Shown here: piece after piece, positions 1-5,597 of the stretch
Numbering within the stretch: position 1 is the stretch's first letter
Layout: the number at the start of each line of letters is the position of its first letter
From: Nitrososphaerales archaeon TH5896
GTDB lineage: Archaea > Thermoproteota > Nitrososphaeria > Nitrososphaerales > Nitrososphaeraceae
Direction of reading: 5' to 3'
NCBI GenBank assembly: GCA_014523625.1
Contig: JAATVP010000257.1
Span: forward strand, 1 to 7,838
DNA length: 7,838 nt
Notes under the pieces: generated by a model
What the model saw: only the letters and a program-made list of their open reading frames with translations
The model's database searches: none
What the model was told of the DNA's origin: nothing
Made by a program: the position numbers and the translations under genes

Positions 1-182
1 CTCAATATTGCAAGTGTTATCCACGGTGAAGTAAAGTGCTTCTTCTCTACTTTTTGCATGTCTTATTGTTACTAACCTAATTAATTAGTATTAACTGATG
101 TTTCAGTGGATTCAAGGAAAAATTTCTTTGCCGTTCTCAAGCAATTAATGGTTAAGATTGTCCTATGCATTTAATTTACTAG

Positions 183-416
183 TTCTATATAGTATTTTAT
201 GCTTACATTCTTGCATGCTTAAATATACCTATCCGGCCCCAAGAAGCGTATTACCACTCTGGTATGGGTGAGTTCTTGTTGCCATACGATGTAGTCCGTA
301 CAGCAGAATCACCCGATAATGTCTTACTATCTTTTCTACAAAGTACTTACGAGGCAGCAGCAACAGATGACAACTGGGATAGGTATGCACTGGAGCGCCA
401 ATTTACTCATCCGTAA
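183..416 (+). pseudogene. C-terminal remnant of a DUF5996 family protein
   Basis: An open stretch with no plausible start codon, preceded by an in-frame TAG at 180-182, reads FYAYILACLNIPIRPQEAYY, then HSGMGEFLLPYDVVRTAE, then a segment containing LLSFLQSTYEAAA and WDRYALER before TAA. From memory, this follows the last ~75 residues of DUF5996 proteins (FYAY, then VRP, EFLLPYD.VRTA, LL.FLQSTYEAAA, WDR.ALER). Those proteins are usually about 300 residues and of unknown function. The upstream 180 bases do not carry the rest in any frame I could follow, so the gene has lost most of its 5' part. The relic is well conserved, which suggests recent loss. A truncated peptide from an internal Met is possible but unlikely. 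Confidence 0.75.
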
Positions 417-443
417 TTCTAATCATTATCTAGGAACGTCAAT

Positions 444-473
444 ATCTGATCGCTGATCGTGGTATCAGATCAG
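444..473. repeat. GATC-rich tandem and inverted repeat
   Basis: CTGATCG occurs twice in tandem (446-452 and 453-459). ATCTGAT at 444-450 is mirrored by ATCAGAT at 464-470, and GATCAG at 468-473 mirrors each CTGATC. The element sits between the DUF5996 remnant and the Rieske gene, about 200 bases before the latter's start. It could be a protein-binding site, but nothing ties it to a gene. I see no coding sequence in 417-667. Confidence 0.25.
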
Positions 474-630
474 TCGAATCTGCTATTGGATATAGAAATC
501 GAATAGTTATTTGCTTCAGATTACTGCAAGCGTTCATGAGTGTAGGAATGTCTATCATATTTAAAGTGGTTAGCAATTATCAACTTACTAAGTAATTCAC
601 ATAGGATTAACTTTGCAAGTAGTTACTACT

Positions 631-640
631 ATATTTAATT
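631..640 (+). promoter_or_regulatory. Possible archaeal TATA box for the Rieske gene
   Basis: ATATTTAATT lies about 30 bases before the ATG at 668, where a TATA box would sit for a leaderless or short-leader transcript. No Shine-Dalgarno motif precedes the ATG, which fits leaderless initiation. In DNA this AT-rich the match is only suggestive. Confidence 0.3.
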
Positions 641-667
641 ACTTGGATATAACATATGAATTAATAT

Positions 668-1114
668 ATGACTTTGGGAAAAGAGGTCGATGTTGGGAAT
701 AGAGAACGGCAGGATGGGCAACAATTTCTTGAAGTTGGAAAGGTAGACGAAGTACCCGCTGGAAAGATGAAACATGTTGAAGTACTAGGTAAGGAGATTG
801 TGATTTTGAATATAGGCGGTAAATTCTATGCTATGGATGATAGATGCGCGCATATGAATGCTCGACTTTCGATGGGCAATGTTTCTAGCGATGGCATTAT
901 AACGTGTCCTTTTCATGGAGCAAGATTCGATGCTACTACAGGAAAGAAAGTAAAGGAGCCAGTTCTAACACCTTCACAACAGATGGAACCGCTACCAAAA
1001 ACATGGCAAAATTATTTAGAACACGCAGGAGAACTCATGTCTTATATCAAGACATATGATCAACATGTTTATGAGATCGAAGTAGAAGGCGACAGGATAA
1101 AAATCAGAGTGTGA
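668..1114 (+). CDS. Rieske [2Fe-2S] domain protein
   Basis: A 148-residue soluble protein with one Rieske iron-sulfur domain. The cluster ligands are visible as C60-x-H62 (in DRCAHMNA) and C80-x2-H83 (in TCPFHGARFD), with 17 residues between H62 and C80. Residues ~20-58 form the usual leading beta strands (VGKVDEVPAGK, IVILNIGGKFYAMDD) and ~130-148 the closing strands. Residues ~100-130 form an extra, probably helical insert (PKTWQNYLEHAGELMSYIK). There is no signal peptide or membrane segment, so it is probably a cytosolic ferredoxin-like electron carrier rather than the membrane-bound Rieske subunit of a bc-type complex. Its partner is unknown: no oxygenase or reductase gene adjoins it. The only other ATG nearby, at 656, runs into a stop after one codon, which supports the start at 668. 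Rieske identity is secure; the physiological role is not. Confidence 0.92.
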   Translation: MTLGKEVDVGNRERQDGQQFLEVGKVDEVPAGKMKHVEVLGKEIVILNIGGKFYAMDDRCAHMNARLSMGNVSSDGIITCPFHGARFDATTGKKVKEPVLTPSQQMEPLPKTWQNYLEHAGELMSYIKTYDQHVYEIEVEGDRIKIRV

Positions 1115-1218
1115 AAATGAAGGCAACTGGGAATTTACAGGTGATCGCAAATGCTATTGTTTGATTCTGCGCAGATTAATTCTCTTACATTAATGACTAC
1201 TCTTATTCTGGATCATCT

Positions 1219-1686
1219 ATGAAGATCATTAGTGCCATTATCGGCAGTCACCCTATGGACAAAGAAGAAGTCGTTACATTCCTTGAAAATAAGCTGAATT
1301 TGCAAATAGGTACCATTGATGACGAGGGGGATCCTAATATTCAACCAGTATGGTTTCACTACGATAAGGATAGGGAAAAATTTTTGATAATTACACCAAA
1401 AGCAACCAGGAAAATTAAGAATCTACGAAACAGACCTAATATCTATTTTTCAATAGATGATGAAAATTTACCGTATAAAGGTGTAAAAGGTAAAGGTATT
1501 ACGACCATAATACAAGATCCAGTTAGAACTGTTCCAGAGGCAAAGAAAATATATATGAAATATCTTGGCACTCTCAATCATCCTATTCCCAGAACGATAT
1601 TAGAGAGTATACAAAAAGGAAATCATGTGATAGTCGAAATTGATCCCAAATTCTTTTCTACTTGGGATTTTGCTAATATGCGGTAA
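1219..1686 (+). CDS. PPOX/FDOR-like split-barrel flavoprotein
   Basis: A 155-residue protein of the pyridoxamine-5'-phosphate-oxidase-like split beta-barrel superfamily, which binds FMN or F420. Visible family features are EVVTFLENKLNLQIGTIDDEG followed by QPVWFHYD (residues ~17-48), the cofactor-phosphate region KATRKIKNLRNRPNIYFSID (~61-80), YKGVKGKGITTI (~86-97), and the C-terminal strand ending FSTWDF (~146-151). The pattern resembles the small F420/FMN-dependent reductases (FDOR-B, Rv1155-like) of actinobacteria and archaea more than true PdxH, so the name pdxH is not used; the substrate cannot be told. The start is uncertain: Met13 (ATG at 1255) begins MDKEEVVTF, where many relatives start, and residues 1-12 may not be translated. 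No clear promoter or Shine-Dalgarno helps decide. A 104-base gap separates it from the Rieske gene, so co-transcription is possible but unproven. Confidence 0.85.
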   Translation: MKIISAIIGSHPMDKEEVVTFLENKLNLQIGTIDDEGDPNIQPVWFHYDKDREKFLIITPKATRKIKNLRNRPNIYFSIDDENLPYKGVKGKGITTIIQDPVRTVPEAKKIYMKYLGTLNHPIPRTILESIQKGNHVIVEIDPKFFSTWDFANMR

Positions 1687-1987
1687 TTGCTATTTGAAAT
1701 TTCCAGTTACAGTGTGAGCAATGACCAACGTCATAATTTTAGGCAAGTCCTATAATTATCATTCAATTGGGTGATTTATTTTATAATCTTTAGTGTTGTA
1801 CGAATCCGCATGTCTGAAATTTCGTCTATTGTAGTTAGCGCCTAGCCAAACATACTTCTTCAGACCATGGTCTCGTTAATGGAGTTCTTCTCAATAGGCT
1901 ATTTAGAGACTAATAAATAAATCAGCTGGATGCGCTTAATACACGCAAAATAACCCATGAGTACAAGAATTTGAATTTGAGTTTTAA
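1687..1987. other. Gene-free spacer with T-rich tract and short palindrome
   Basis: I see no convincing coding sequence here on either strand. The T-rich run at about 1774-1791, some 90 bases after the flavoprotein stop, could end its transcript, since archaeal terminators are often simple T-tracts. AGACCATGGTCT at 1862-1873 is a perfect 12-base palindrome of unknown meaning. The SDR relic becomes recognisable at about 1988. Confidence 0.4.
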
Positions 1988-2351
1988 TTTGTTCAAACAG
2001 ACCTTAGTACGCCCGTGGATGTACAAAAGTGATCAATGAAGTCAATTCTCGATTTGCCAGCATAGATATTCTTGTGAATGTTCTGGGAGCATCAACTGCG
2101 CCAAGTGGGGGGCTTCAGTACCTTATGTGAGGAAGAGTGACAAAAGAGCTGAACATAAATCTTCTGGCGGCCGTTCGATTGGATAGAGGGTTACTGCCTT
2201 GATGACCAAGTAAGGTTCTAGTATTCCAATCGGTCGTCCTGGTCGTCCAGAAGAAGTAGCCGAAATGGTCGCCTTTCTGGTGTCAAATAGAACTTTATCA
2301 ATCAATGGAAGCGAGTCCGTGATCGATGGTGATACGATTCCAACAGTCTGA
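1988..2351 (+). pseudogene. Frameshifted, internally deleted SDR oxidoreductase
   Basis: A short-chain dehydrogenase relic read in three successive frames. FVQTDLSTPVDVQK (1988-2029) shifts frame at the AAAA run at 2025-2028 into VINEVNSRFASIDILVNVLG, then STAPSGG. A stop follows at 2128-2130, then the same frame gives KELNINLLAAVRLDRGLLP and stops at 2200. A third frame from 2223 gives [20 protein letters not shown] and ends [10 protein letters not shown] before TGA. These segments match, in order, the middle and C-terminal blocks of an SDR subfamily I know as ending VIDGGT.PTV. The stretch between them, which should carry the catalytic Ser and Tyr-x3-Lys, is deleted at about 2205-2222. The N-terminal nucleotide-binding part is also absent. 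It cannot make an enzyme. The minus-strand open frame across it is a shadow. Confidence 0.85.
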
Positions 2352-2420
2352 AATCATTCTTTGGTCTTGTGTCCTTTACTTTTAACAGCAAATTAGTGAA
2401 TAATGCCAACTATCATGTAT

Positions 2421-2428
2421 TCATATAG
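2421..2428 (+). promoter_or_regulatory. Possible TATA box for the intact SDR gene
   Basis: TCATATAG lies 23-30 bases before the ATG at 2451, the spacing for a leaderless archaeal transcript. It would fall inside the coding sequence if translation began at the upstream ATG at 2403, so it weakly favours the 2451 start. Confidence 0.25.
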
Positions 2429-2450
2429 TACAACTTACCATTCAAATAAT

Positions 2451-3305
2451 ATGGCAAAGGTGGCTGTCGTGACAGGTAGCTCAAGTGGAATAGGATATGA
2501 AACGTCACTTCTGTTGGCAAGAAATCAATTTACAACATATGCAACTATGAGGAATTTGAATAAGAGTGAGGGATTACGGGAAATTGCAGCGAAGGAAAAG
2601 ATCCCGCTAAAAGTAGCTCAACTAGATGTAAACAATGACTCATCAGTAGATAATGCAGTAGATTCTATTATCAAAGAAAATGGCAAGATAAATCTCTTGG
2701 TCAATAATGCCGGCTATGACTTGTTTGGTTCTCTTGAAGAGGCTAGTATCGAGGAGATAAGGGAGCAGTTTGAAACAAATTTCTTTGGTGTAGTAAGAAC
2801 CACGAAAGCTGTGGTACCAACCATGAGAAAACAAGGGAGTGGTACTATCGTTAATATAAGTTCTGTTGGTGGAAGACTAGGGTTAACTCCATTTGGAACT
2901 GCCTATCATGCAAGCAAGTTTGCCATAGAAGGATTAACAGAATCACAAAGACATGAGCTTGCTGATTTTAACATAAACATCATACTAGTTGAACCGGGTG
3001 CTATTAGAAGCAACTTTGTGGATAACATTAAGACAGTTAAAGGATTTGACTCAAATAAATCCCCATATGCCAAAACAGTACAACAGATGTTTCAAGGACT
3101 GGAATCATTTTTTGCTAGTTCATCTCAACCTGTTGATGTAGCGCAGGTGATTCTAATAGCAGTAAATTCACCAAGCCCAGAATTAAGATATCCTGTGGGA
3201 AAAGACGCAGAATCAATCTTTAAAGCACGAACAGAACTATCGGACAGAGATCTAGAGAAGTGGGTACGAGAAAGTTATATGGAAAAGAAGGGTTTCGTAC
3301 GTTAA
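2451..3305 (+). CDS. Short-chain dehydrogenase/reductase (SDR), classical type
   Basis: An intact NAD(P)-dependent oxidoreductase of about 284 residues with a Rossmann fold. Counting from this start, the cofactor motif TGSSSGIG is at residues 8-15, LDV at ~58-60 and NNAG at 85-88. The catalytic tetrad is N110, S138 (in NISSVGG), Y152 and K156 (in YHASK); EPG follows at 181-183. The overall pattern (TYATMRNLNK after the first helix, EPGAIRSNF, long C-terminal extension) is like the retinol/17-beta-hydroxysteroid-dehydrogenase-like SDRs common in microbes; the substrate is unknown. The reading frame also opens at ATG 2403, adding 16 residues (MPTIMYSYSTTYHSNN) that are polar and unlike SDR N-termini. 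MAKVAVVTG at 2451 is the normal family start and was chosen. It lies between two SDR relics and is the only complete copy of the three. Confidence 0.9.
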   Translation: MAKVAVVTGSSSGIGYETSLLLARNQFTTYATMRNLNKSEGLREIAAKEKIPLKVAQLDVNNDSSVDNAVDSIIKENGKINLLVNNAGYDLFGSLEEASIEEIREQFETNFFGVVRTTKAVVPTMRKQGSGTIVNISSVGGRLGLTPFGTAYHASKFAIEGLTESQRHELADFNINIILVEPGAIRSNFVDNIKTVKGFDSNKSPYAKTVQQMFQGLESFFASSSQPVDVAQVILIAVNSPSPELRYPVGKDAESIFKARTELSDRDLEKWVRESYMEKKGFVR

Positions 3306-3318
3306 TGATCCTGTGCAG

Positions 3319-3518
3319 ATGACAGATGAAAAAGTCGCTATCGTTACAGGTAGCAGTTCCGGTATTGAAAGGGCAGATGCAGTAAACCTTGCTAAGGTAG
3401 GAGTGAAGATTGTTACAGCTGCACGTCGTGCCAATGAAGTCGAAGAAACAACGCATCTAATCTAAAAGGAAGTGATGGGATCTTTGTTAGTACTGGTGTT
3501 TGCCTTGACGTATTGTGA
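3319..3518 (+). pseudogene. N-terminal remnant of a third SDR oxidoreductase
   Basis: From ATG 3319 a 48-residue frame reads MTDEKVAIVTGSSSGIERAD, continues with NLAKVGVKIVTAARRANEVE and stops at 3463-3465. After a frame change near the AAAA run at 3464-3467, GSDGIFVSTGV continues the homology and then stops at 3516-3518. This is the first beta-alpha-beta unit and third strand of an SDR cofactor domain. The last glycine of TGxxxGIG is replaced by Glu, and everything after about residue 60 is missing, including the catalytic residues. It starts only 13 bases after the intact SDR, so it may once have been a downstream operon member. The sequence is from a different SDR subfamily than the relic at 1988-2351. 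Confidence 0.8.
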
Positions 3519-3529
3519 ACTGAAAAACG

Positions 3530-3754
3530 CCAGTAGATCTTACTGTTGTTGAGATACGGGTCTTCCTCAGTAGAGTAGTCCCAATCAACAGCAGAATGAA
3601 ACAGTGCGAGGGCTGCACCTGGATTATGAATTTCCGGAGCATCATCATTGCCACCTGCTTCGAGTAAGAGGACAGAGGTTTCGTGATCTTCGGTCAAGCG
3701 GTTTGCGAGGACGCAACCAGCAGAACCAGCCTCAACAATCACATAATCGTACAT
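3530..3754 (-). pseudogene. N-terminal fragment of a GMC (choline-dehydrogenase-like) oxidoreductase
   Basis: From ATG 3754 the minus strand reads MYDYVIVEAGSAGCVLANRL, then SVLLLEAGG, and ends with DWDYSTE and YLNNSKIYW (residue 75). These are the FAD-binding start and the following loop of glucose-methanol-choline oxidoreductases, which are normally about 500-550 residues. Homology stops at KIYW, where relatives continue PRGK.LGGSS. The open frame runs on to 3413, but that part is only the antisense of the SDR relic. The first glycine of the dinucleotide motif GxGxxG is Glu8, so even the fragment would bind FAD poorly. A purine-rich AGGAAGG lies about 7 bases before the ATG. No other part of the gene is in the window. 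Confidence 0.82.
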
Positions 3755-3770
3755 CGTCTTACCTTCCTAG

Positions 3771-3902
3771 TTAACGACTACTTTGCCATCGCCACTGCTG
3801 ACGAATACGATTAGAATTCGCGTGAAATTCGTCAAGGACAATTTGTTCTAATCTAACGATATAACTAGGAATTTCAAGTATCCCCAATAGTCTATAGGCC
3901 AT
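3771..3902 (-). CDS. Possible 43-residue ORF upstream of the GMC fragment
   Basis: ATG at 3902 to TAA at 3771 encodes a 43-residue peptide beginning MAYRLLGILEIPSYIVRLEQ and ending in a basic, Trp/Gln/Arg-rich tail. It ends 16 bases before the GMC fragment start on the same strand. I recognise no family. The composition looks protein-like, but it could equally be a fragment of a decayed gene, as in the neighbouring loci, or chance. I see nothing else in 3755-3970. Confidence 0.25.
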   Translation of the reverse strand: MAYRLLGILEIPSYIVRLEQIVLDEFHANSNRIRQQWRWQSSR

Positions 3903-3973
3903 GACATTAAAGAATAATCATACTGTAAAATCTTATGATATAATGTAGCACAGCGCGCCTCCGTGGCAGCAAA

Positions 3974-3980
3974 TTTAAAA
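3974..3980 (+). promoter_or_regulatory. Likely TATA box of the zinc-finger gene
   Basis: TTTAAAA is centred about 33 bases before ATG 4010, which suits a short-leader or leaderless archaeal transcript. It directly abuts the palindrome at 3982-4004. Confidence 0.4.
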
Positions 3981-3981
3981 G

Positions 3982-4004
3982 ACGGTATATCATATATGTA
4001 CCGT
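3982..4004. promoter_or_regulatory. Candidate operator: imperfect 23-base palindrome before the zinc-finger start
   Basis: ACGGTA at 3982-3987 is mirrored exactly by TACCGT at 3999-4004. The two bases at positions 8-9 of each arm also pair, giving 8 of 11 symmetric positions. The site lies between the TATA-like box and the ATG, ending 5 bases before the start codon. A bound protein there would block transcription initiation. Autoregulation by the zinc-finger protein is possible but only inferred. Confidence 0.4.
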
Positions 4005-4009
4005 TATAT

Positions 4010-4807
4010 ATGAACAGCAAGACATGGGTTTGTGCAGTATGTTCTCAGGACTTTACAAGAAAATATAGTGCCCACCGACACAGTCGAGATCTTCATCATG
4101 GCCAAGGCATTATAGTTCGAATGATTGATTACGTAATAGGCCGAATTTCAGGCGAGTATAAACCTGGCAACCCTTTAGCGTACAGATCAGGATACAAGCA
4201 GAAAGACTCAGCTTTCGCCCGTTCTGATGCTGATACTAAAGCGTCCACTTTCCCTTTTGCATCCGTAGCACATGACTCCCCTCAAGGAAACTTCTCAAAG
4301 TCCTCCCCTCATAAAAAAGATTATGCACCAAATCAACAACCCAAAACTGGCTCGGTTCAGCATTCAAGCTCTCTCATTAATGGATTTTCATCAAAGATCA
4401 ATGAAATTGAAAAATTGTCCCGAACTCTTCTTCCTCCTCAAATCGCAGAGGGGTTACTCAAGGAGTTACCTCAAAAAGTTATTGACAATGATGGAAGTGA
4501 AGACATTTTAGACCTTTGTTTACAAAAGTTGCGAAGTAATATGAACATAATGGAAGCATACCGCTACCGTTTTGGTGCTCCAACCAAAGAGAAGAAAAGG
4601 CCTCCATTGCATGGCCACCACGTGGAAGGTCTACCCGAGTCTTCGAGGATCAAATTAGCAGAAATCGAAAAAATGCTGACTATTTATCATAAAAATGACA
4701 ATGCCGTTTTTGAAAAGATTAAATATTTAATCGGAGAATGCAACTCAGGTAATCACGCTATTCTTGATCGTTGGTTACATTCTCTCAAGAGTAACGGGCA
4801 AGAGTAG
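4010..4807 (+). CDS. Single C2H2 zinc-finger protein, putative DNA-binding regulator
   Basis: A 265-residue protein. Residues 6-30 form a classical C2H2 finger: C8-x2-C11-x12-H24-x4-H29 (WVCAVCSQDFTRKYSAHRH, then SRDLHH). Next comes a basic segment RMIDYVIGRISGEYKPGNP (37-55). Residues ~58-125 are low in hydrophobics and rich in Ser, Lys, Gln and Pro, so probably disordered. Predicted helical stretches follow (NEIEKLSRTLLPPQIAEGLL at 131-150, a DILDLCLQKLRSN helix at ~165-177, and 211-262). One finger binds DNA weakly alone, so dimerisation or another partner is likely. C2H2 proteins with one finger recur in Nitrososphaeria, where their targets are mostly unknown. The start is the first in-frame ATG, just after the candidate operator, and lacks a Shine-Dalgarno. 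An RNA- or protein-binding role is an alternative. Confidence 0.85.
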   Translation: MNSKTWVCAVCSQDFTRKYSAHRHSRDLHHGQGIIVRMIDYVIGRISGEYKPGNPLAYRSGYKQKDSAFARSDADTKASTFPFASVAHDSPQGNFSKSSPHKKDYAPNQQPKTGSVQHSSSLINGFSSKINEIEKLSRTLLPPQIAEGLLKELPQKVIDNDGSEDILDLCLQKLRSNMNIMEAYRYRFGAPTKEKKRPPLHGHHVEGLPESSRIKLAEIEKMLTIYHKNDNAVFEKIKYLIGECNSGNHAILDRWLHSLKSNGQE

Positions 4808-4830
4808 GATCACAAAATAGATCAGACATT

Positions 4831-4887
4831 ACAGACATCACCCTAACGTATGTTAGTAAGAAATGCAATTGTCGTTAGCATGTCTGT
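4831..4887. terminator. Long interrupted hairpin between convergent genes
   Basis: ACAGACAT (4831-4838) pairs with ATGTCTGT (4880-4887). Inside it, CTAACG (4843-4848) pairs with CGTTAG (4873-4878), giving 14 base pairs with a 4/1 internal loop and a 24-base apical loop. A near-tandem copy CAGACATTA precedes it at 4823-4831. It lies between the stops of two genes that face each other, and AT-rich sequence follows on the plus side (4904-4920). It probably shapes or protects 3' ends. A hairpin is not required by archaeal terminators, so another role is possible. Confidence 0.4.
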
Positions 4888-4921
4888 CGAAAATGTTCCC
4901 GCGTTTAACTATATTTATTTG

Positions 4922-4936
4922 ATAAAAATAAAAAAT
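4922..4936 (-). terminator. T-rich terminator of the small secreted protein gene
   Basis: On the minus strand this is an almost pure T-tract (AATTTTTTATTTTTAT) starting about 14 bases after the stop at 4950-4952, the usual form of an archaeal terminator. The same AT-rich zone may also serve the convergent zinc-finger gene. Confidence 0.5.
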
Positions 4937-4949
4937 TGGAATGTTACTA

Positions 4950-5393
4950 TTAGTTAGGAATGCCGTAAACCATAGCATATTCTCCATTCATCTTTATACA
5001 TGTATCCATACCGTCAGCATCTTTCGACTTTAGTAACTCTTCGTAGTATGCTGCAGCTGTTTCATTATCCTGTTGTTCTAGTAGTTGTCCTAGAAATTCG
5101 GCTGATTGTCTGGTTGACTCTTGGTCATCCTGAACACATATCAGATATGCCTCTACATTAATCCATGCTTTTTTATTTTCATTGTTATAAGGAATCTCTA
5201 CCTTGGTTTGGCCATCTGGGTATTCAATGAATTGAGTGCCACTGACGACTAGGCCACTTTCTGGGTTTAGTTCATCAACTTCATACATAGGAACTTCAAT
5301 TCTGGCTGCATTAGTATATTGTAATTGCAGGCCTAAGAAGGATGCCACCAGCGCCGAAAATAGGGATAACGCAAAGCAGAGATAATTGGCCAT
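4950..5393 (-). CDS. Small secreted or membrane-anchored protein, unknown function
   Basis: A 147-residue protein with an N-terminal hydrophobic segment (residues ~4-24, CFALSLFSALVASFLG). It is followed by LQYTNAARIE, which could be a signal-peptidase site near residues 27-30; otherwise the segment would anchor the protein. The exported part has a beta-rich half (VVSGTQFIEYPDGQTKVEIP, 49-68) and an acidic helical half (SAEFLGQLLEQQDNETAAAY, 97-116). It has two cysteines, C86 and C132, that could form a disulfide. I do not recognise a family; it resembles the many short secreted hypotheticals of Nitrososphaeria. The ATG at 5393 is preceded by a TATA-like CTATATAG and no clear Shine-Dalgarno. 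It faces the zinc-finger gene. Confidence 0.75.
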   Translation of the reverse strand: MANYLCFALSLFSALVASFLGLQLQYTNAARIEVPMYEVDELNPESGLVVSGTQFIEYPDGQTKVEIPYNNENKKAWINVEAYLICVQDDQESTRQSAEFLGQLLEQQDNETAAAYYEELLKSKDADGMDTCIKMNGEYAMVYGIPN

Positions 5394-5432
5394 TCCTGGA
5401 TTGATTCTCCGCTTCCTCTAATGCTTTTGGCG

Positions 5433-5440
5433 CTATATAG
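5433..5440 (-). promoter_or_regulatory. Possible TATA box of the small secreted protein gene
   Basis: CTATATAG, the same on both strands, is centred about 43 bases before the ATG at 5393 and would give a leader of about 15-20 bases. It lies between that gene and the inverted-repeat cluster, so the cluster would not be part of this mRNA. Confidence 0.35.
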
Positions 5441-5457
5441 GCTTATTATACGATTAC

Positions 5458-5597
5458 TTGCTACGTTTTATCAAGGTAGTTTCATACCGTAGCAATACTT
5501 AGTCGGAGTCCGGAACCGGACTTACTAATCGAGCAACTAGTCCTCAATGGACTGATTGAATTAGTCATAAGTAGCAATCCTATGAGCCATTGCAATG
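5458..5597. other. Dense cluster of nested inverted repeats, candidate structured RNA
   Basis: Four adjoining foldback units occur in 140 gene-free bases. (1) TTGCTACG (5458-5465) pairs with CGTAGCAA (5488-5495). (2) AGTCCGG-AA-CCGGACT (5507-5522), which is GC-rich in an AT-rich setting. (3) A stem of about 19 pairs from 5520 to 5572: ACTTACTAAT with ATTAG and TAAGT, around CAA-c-TAGTCC (5534-5543) with GGACTG-a-TTG (5549-5558). (4) GCAAT (5574-5578) with ATTGC (5589-5593), overlapping the palindrome CATTGCAATG. Units 2 and 3 share three bases, so they may alternate. It could be a non-coding RNA, a small repeat element or a decayed mobile-element end. The transcribed strand is unknown, and no tRNA or other known RNA fold was recognised. 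Confidence 0.4.

Noticed and set aside
97..146. MFQWIQGKISLPFSSN as an N-terminal trace of the DUF5996 gene
   Set aside because: It vaguely resembles the family's W..QI.GKIRLALSP block, but it is too short and gapped to separate from chance.
2123..2305. Minus-strand 60-residue frame
   Set aside because: It is the antisense of the C-terminal block of the SDR relic, which has clear homology on the plus strand.
2643..2834. Minus-strand 63-residue frame
   Set aside because: Antisense shadow of the intact SDR gene.
3220..3456. Two minus-strand frames of 60-78 residues
   Set aside because: Antisense to the end of the intact SDR and the following SDR remnant; no protein-like signal.
1988..3518. 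The two SDR relics as the two halves of one gene split by the intact SDR
   Set aside because: They cover complementary parts, but the residues fit different SDR subfamilies (AARRANE-type start versus VLGASTAPSGG/GDTIPTV-type end), and both include the third-strand FVxT segment. The order is also reversed.
3413..3529. Last 38 residues of the GMC open frame as part of a real protein
   Set aside because: GMC homology ends at KIYW; the rest is the reverse strand of SDR-derived DNA.
4272..4511. Plus-strand 79-residue frame inside the zinc-finger gene
   Set aside because: Out-of-frame shadow in the low-complexity linker of the zinc-finger protein.
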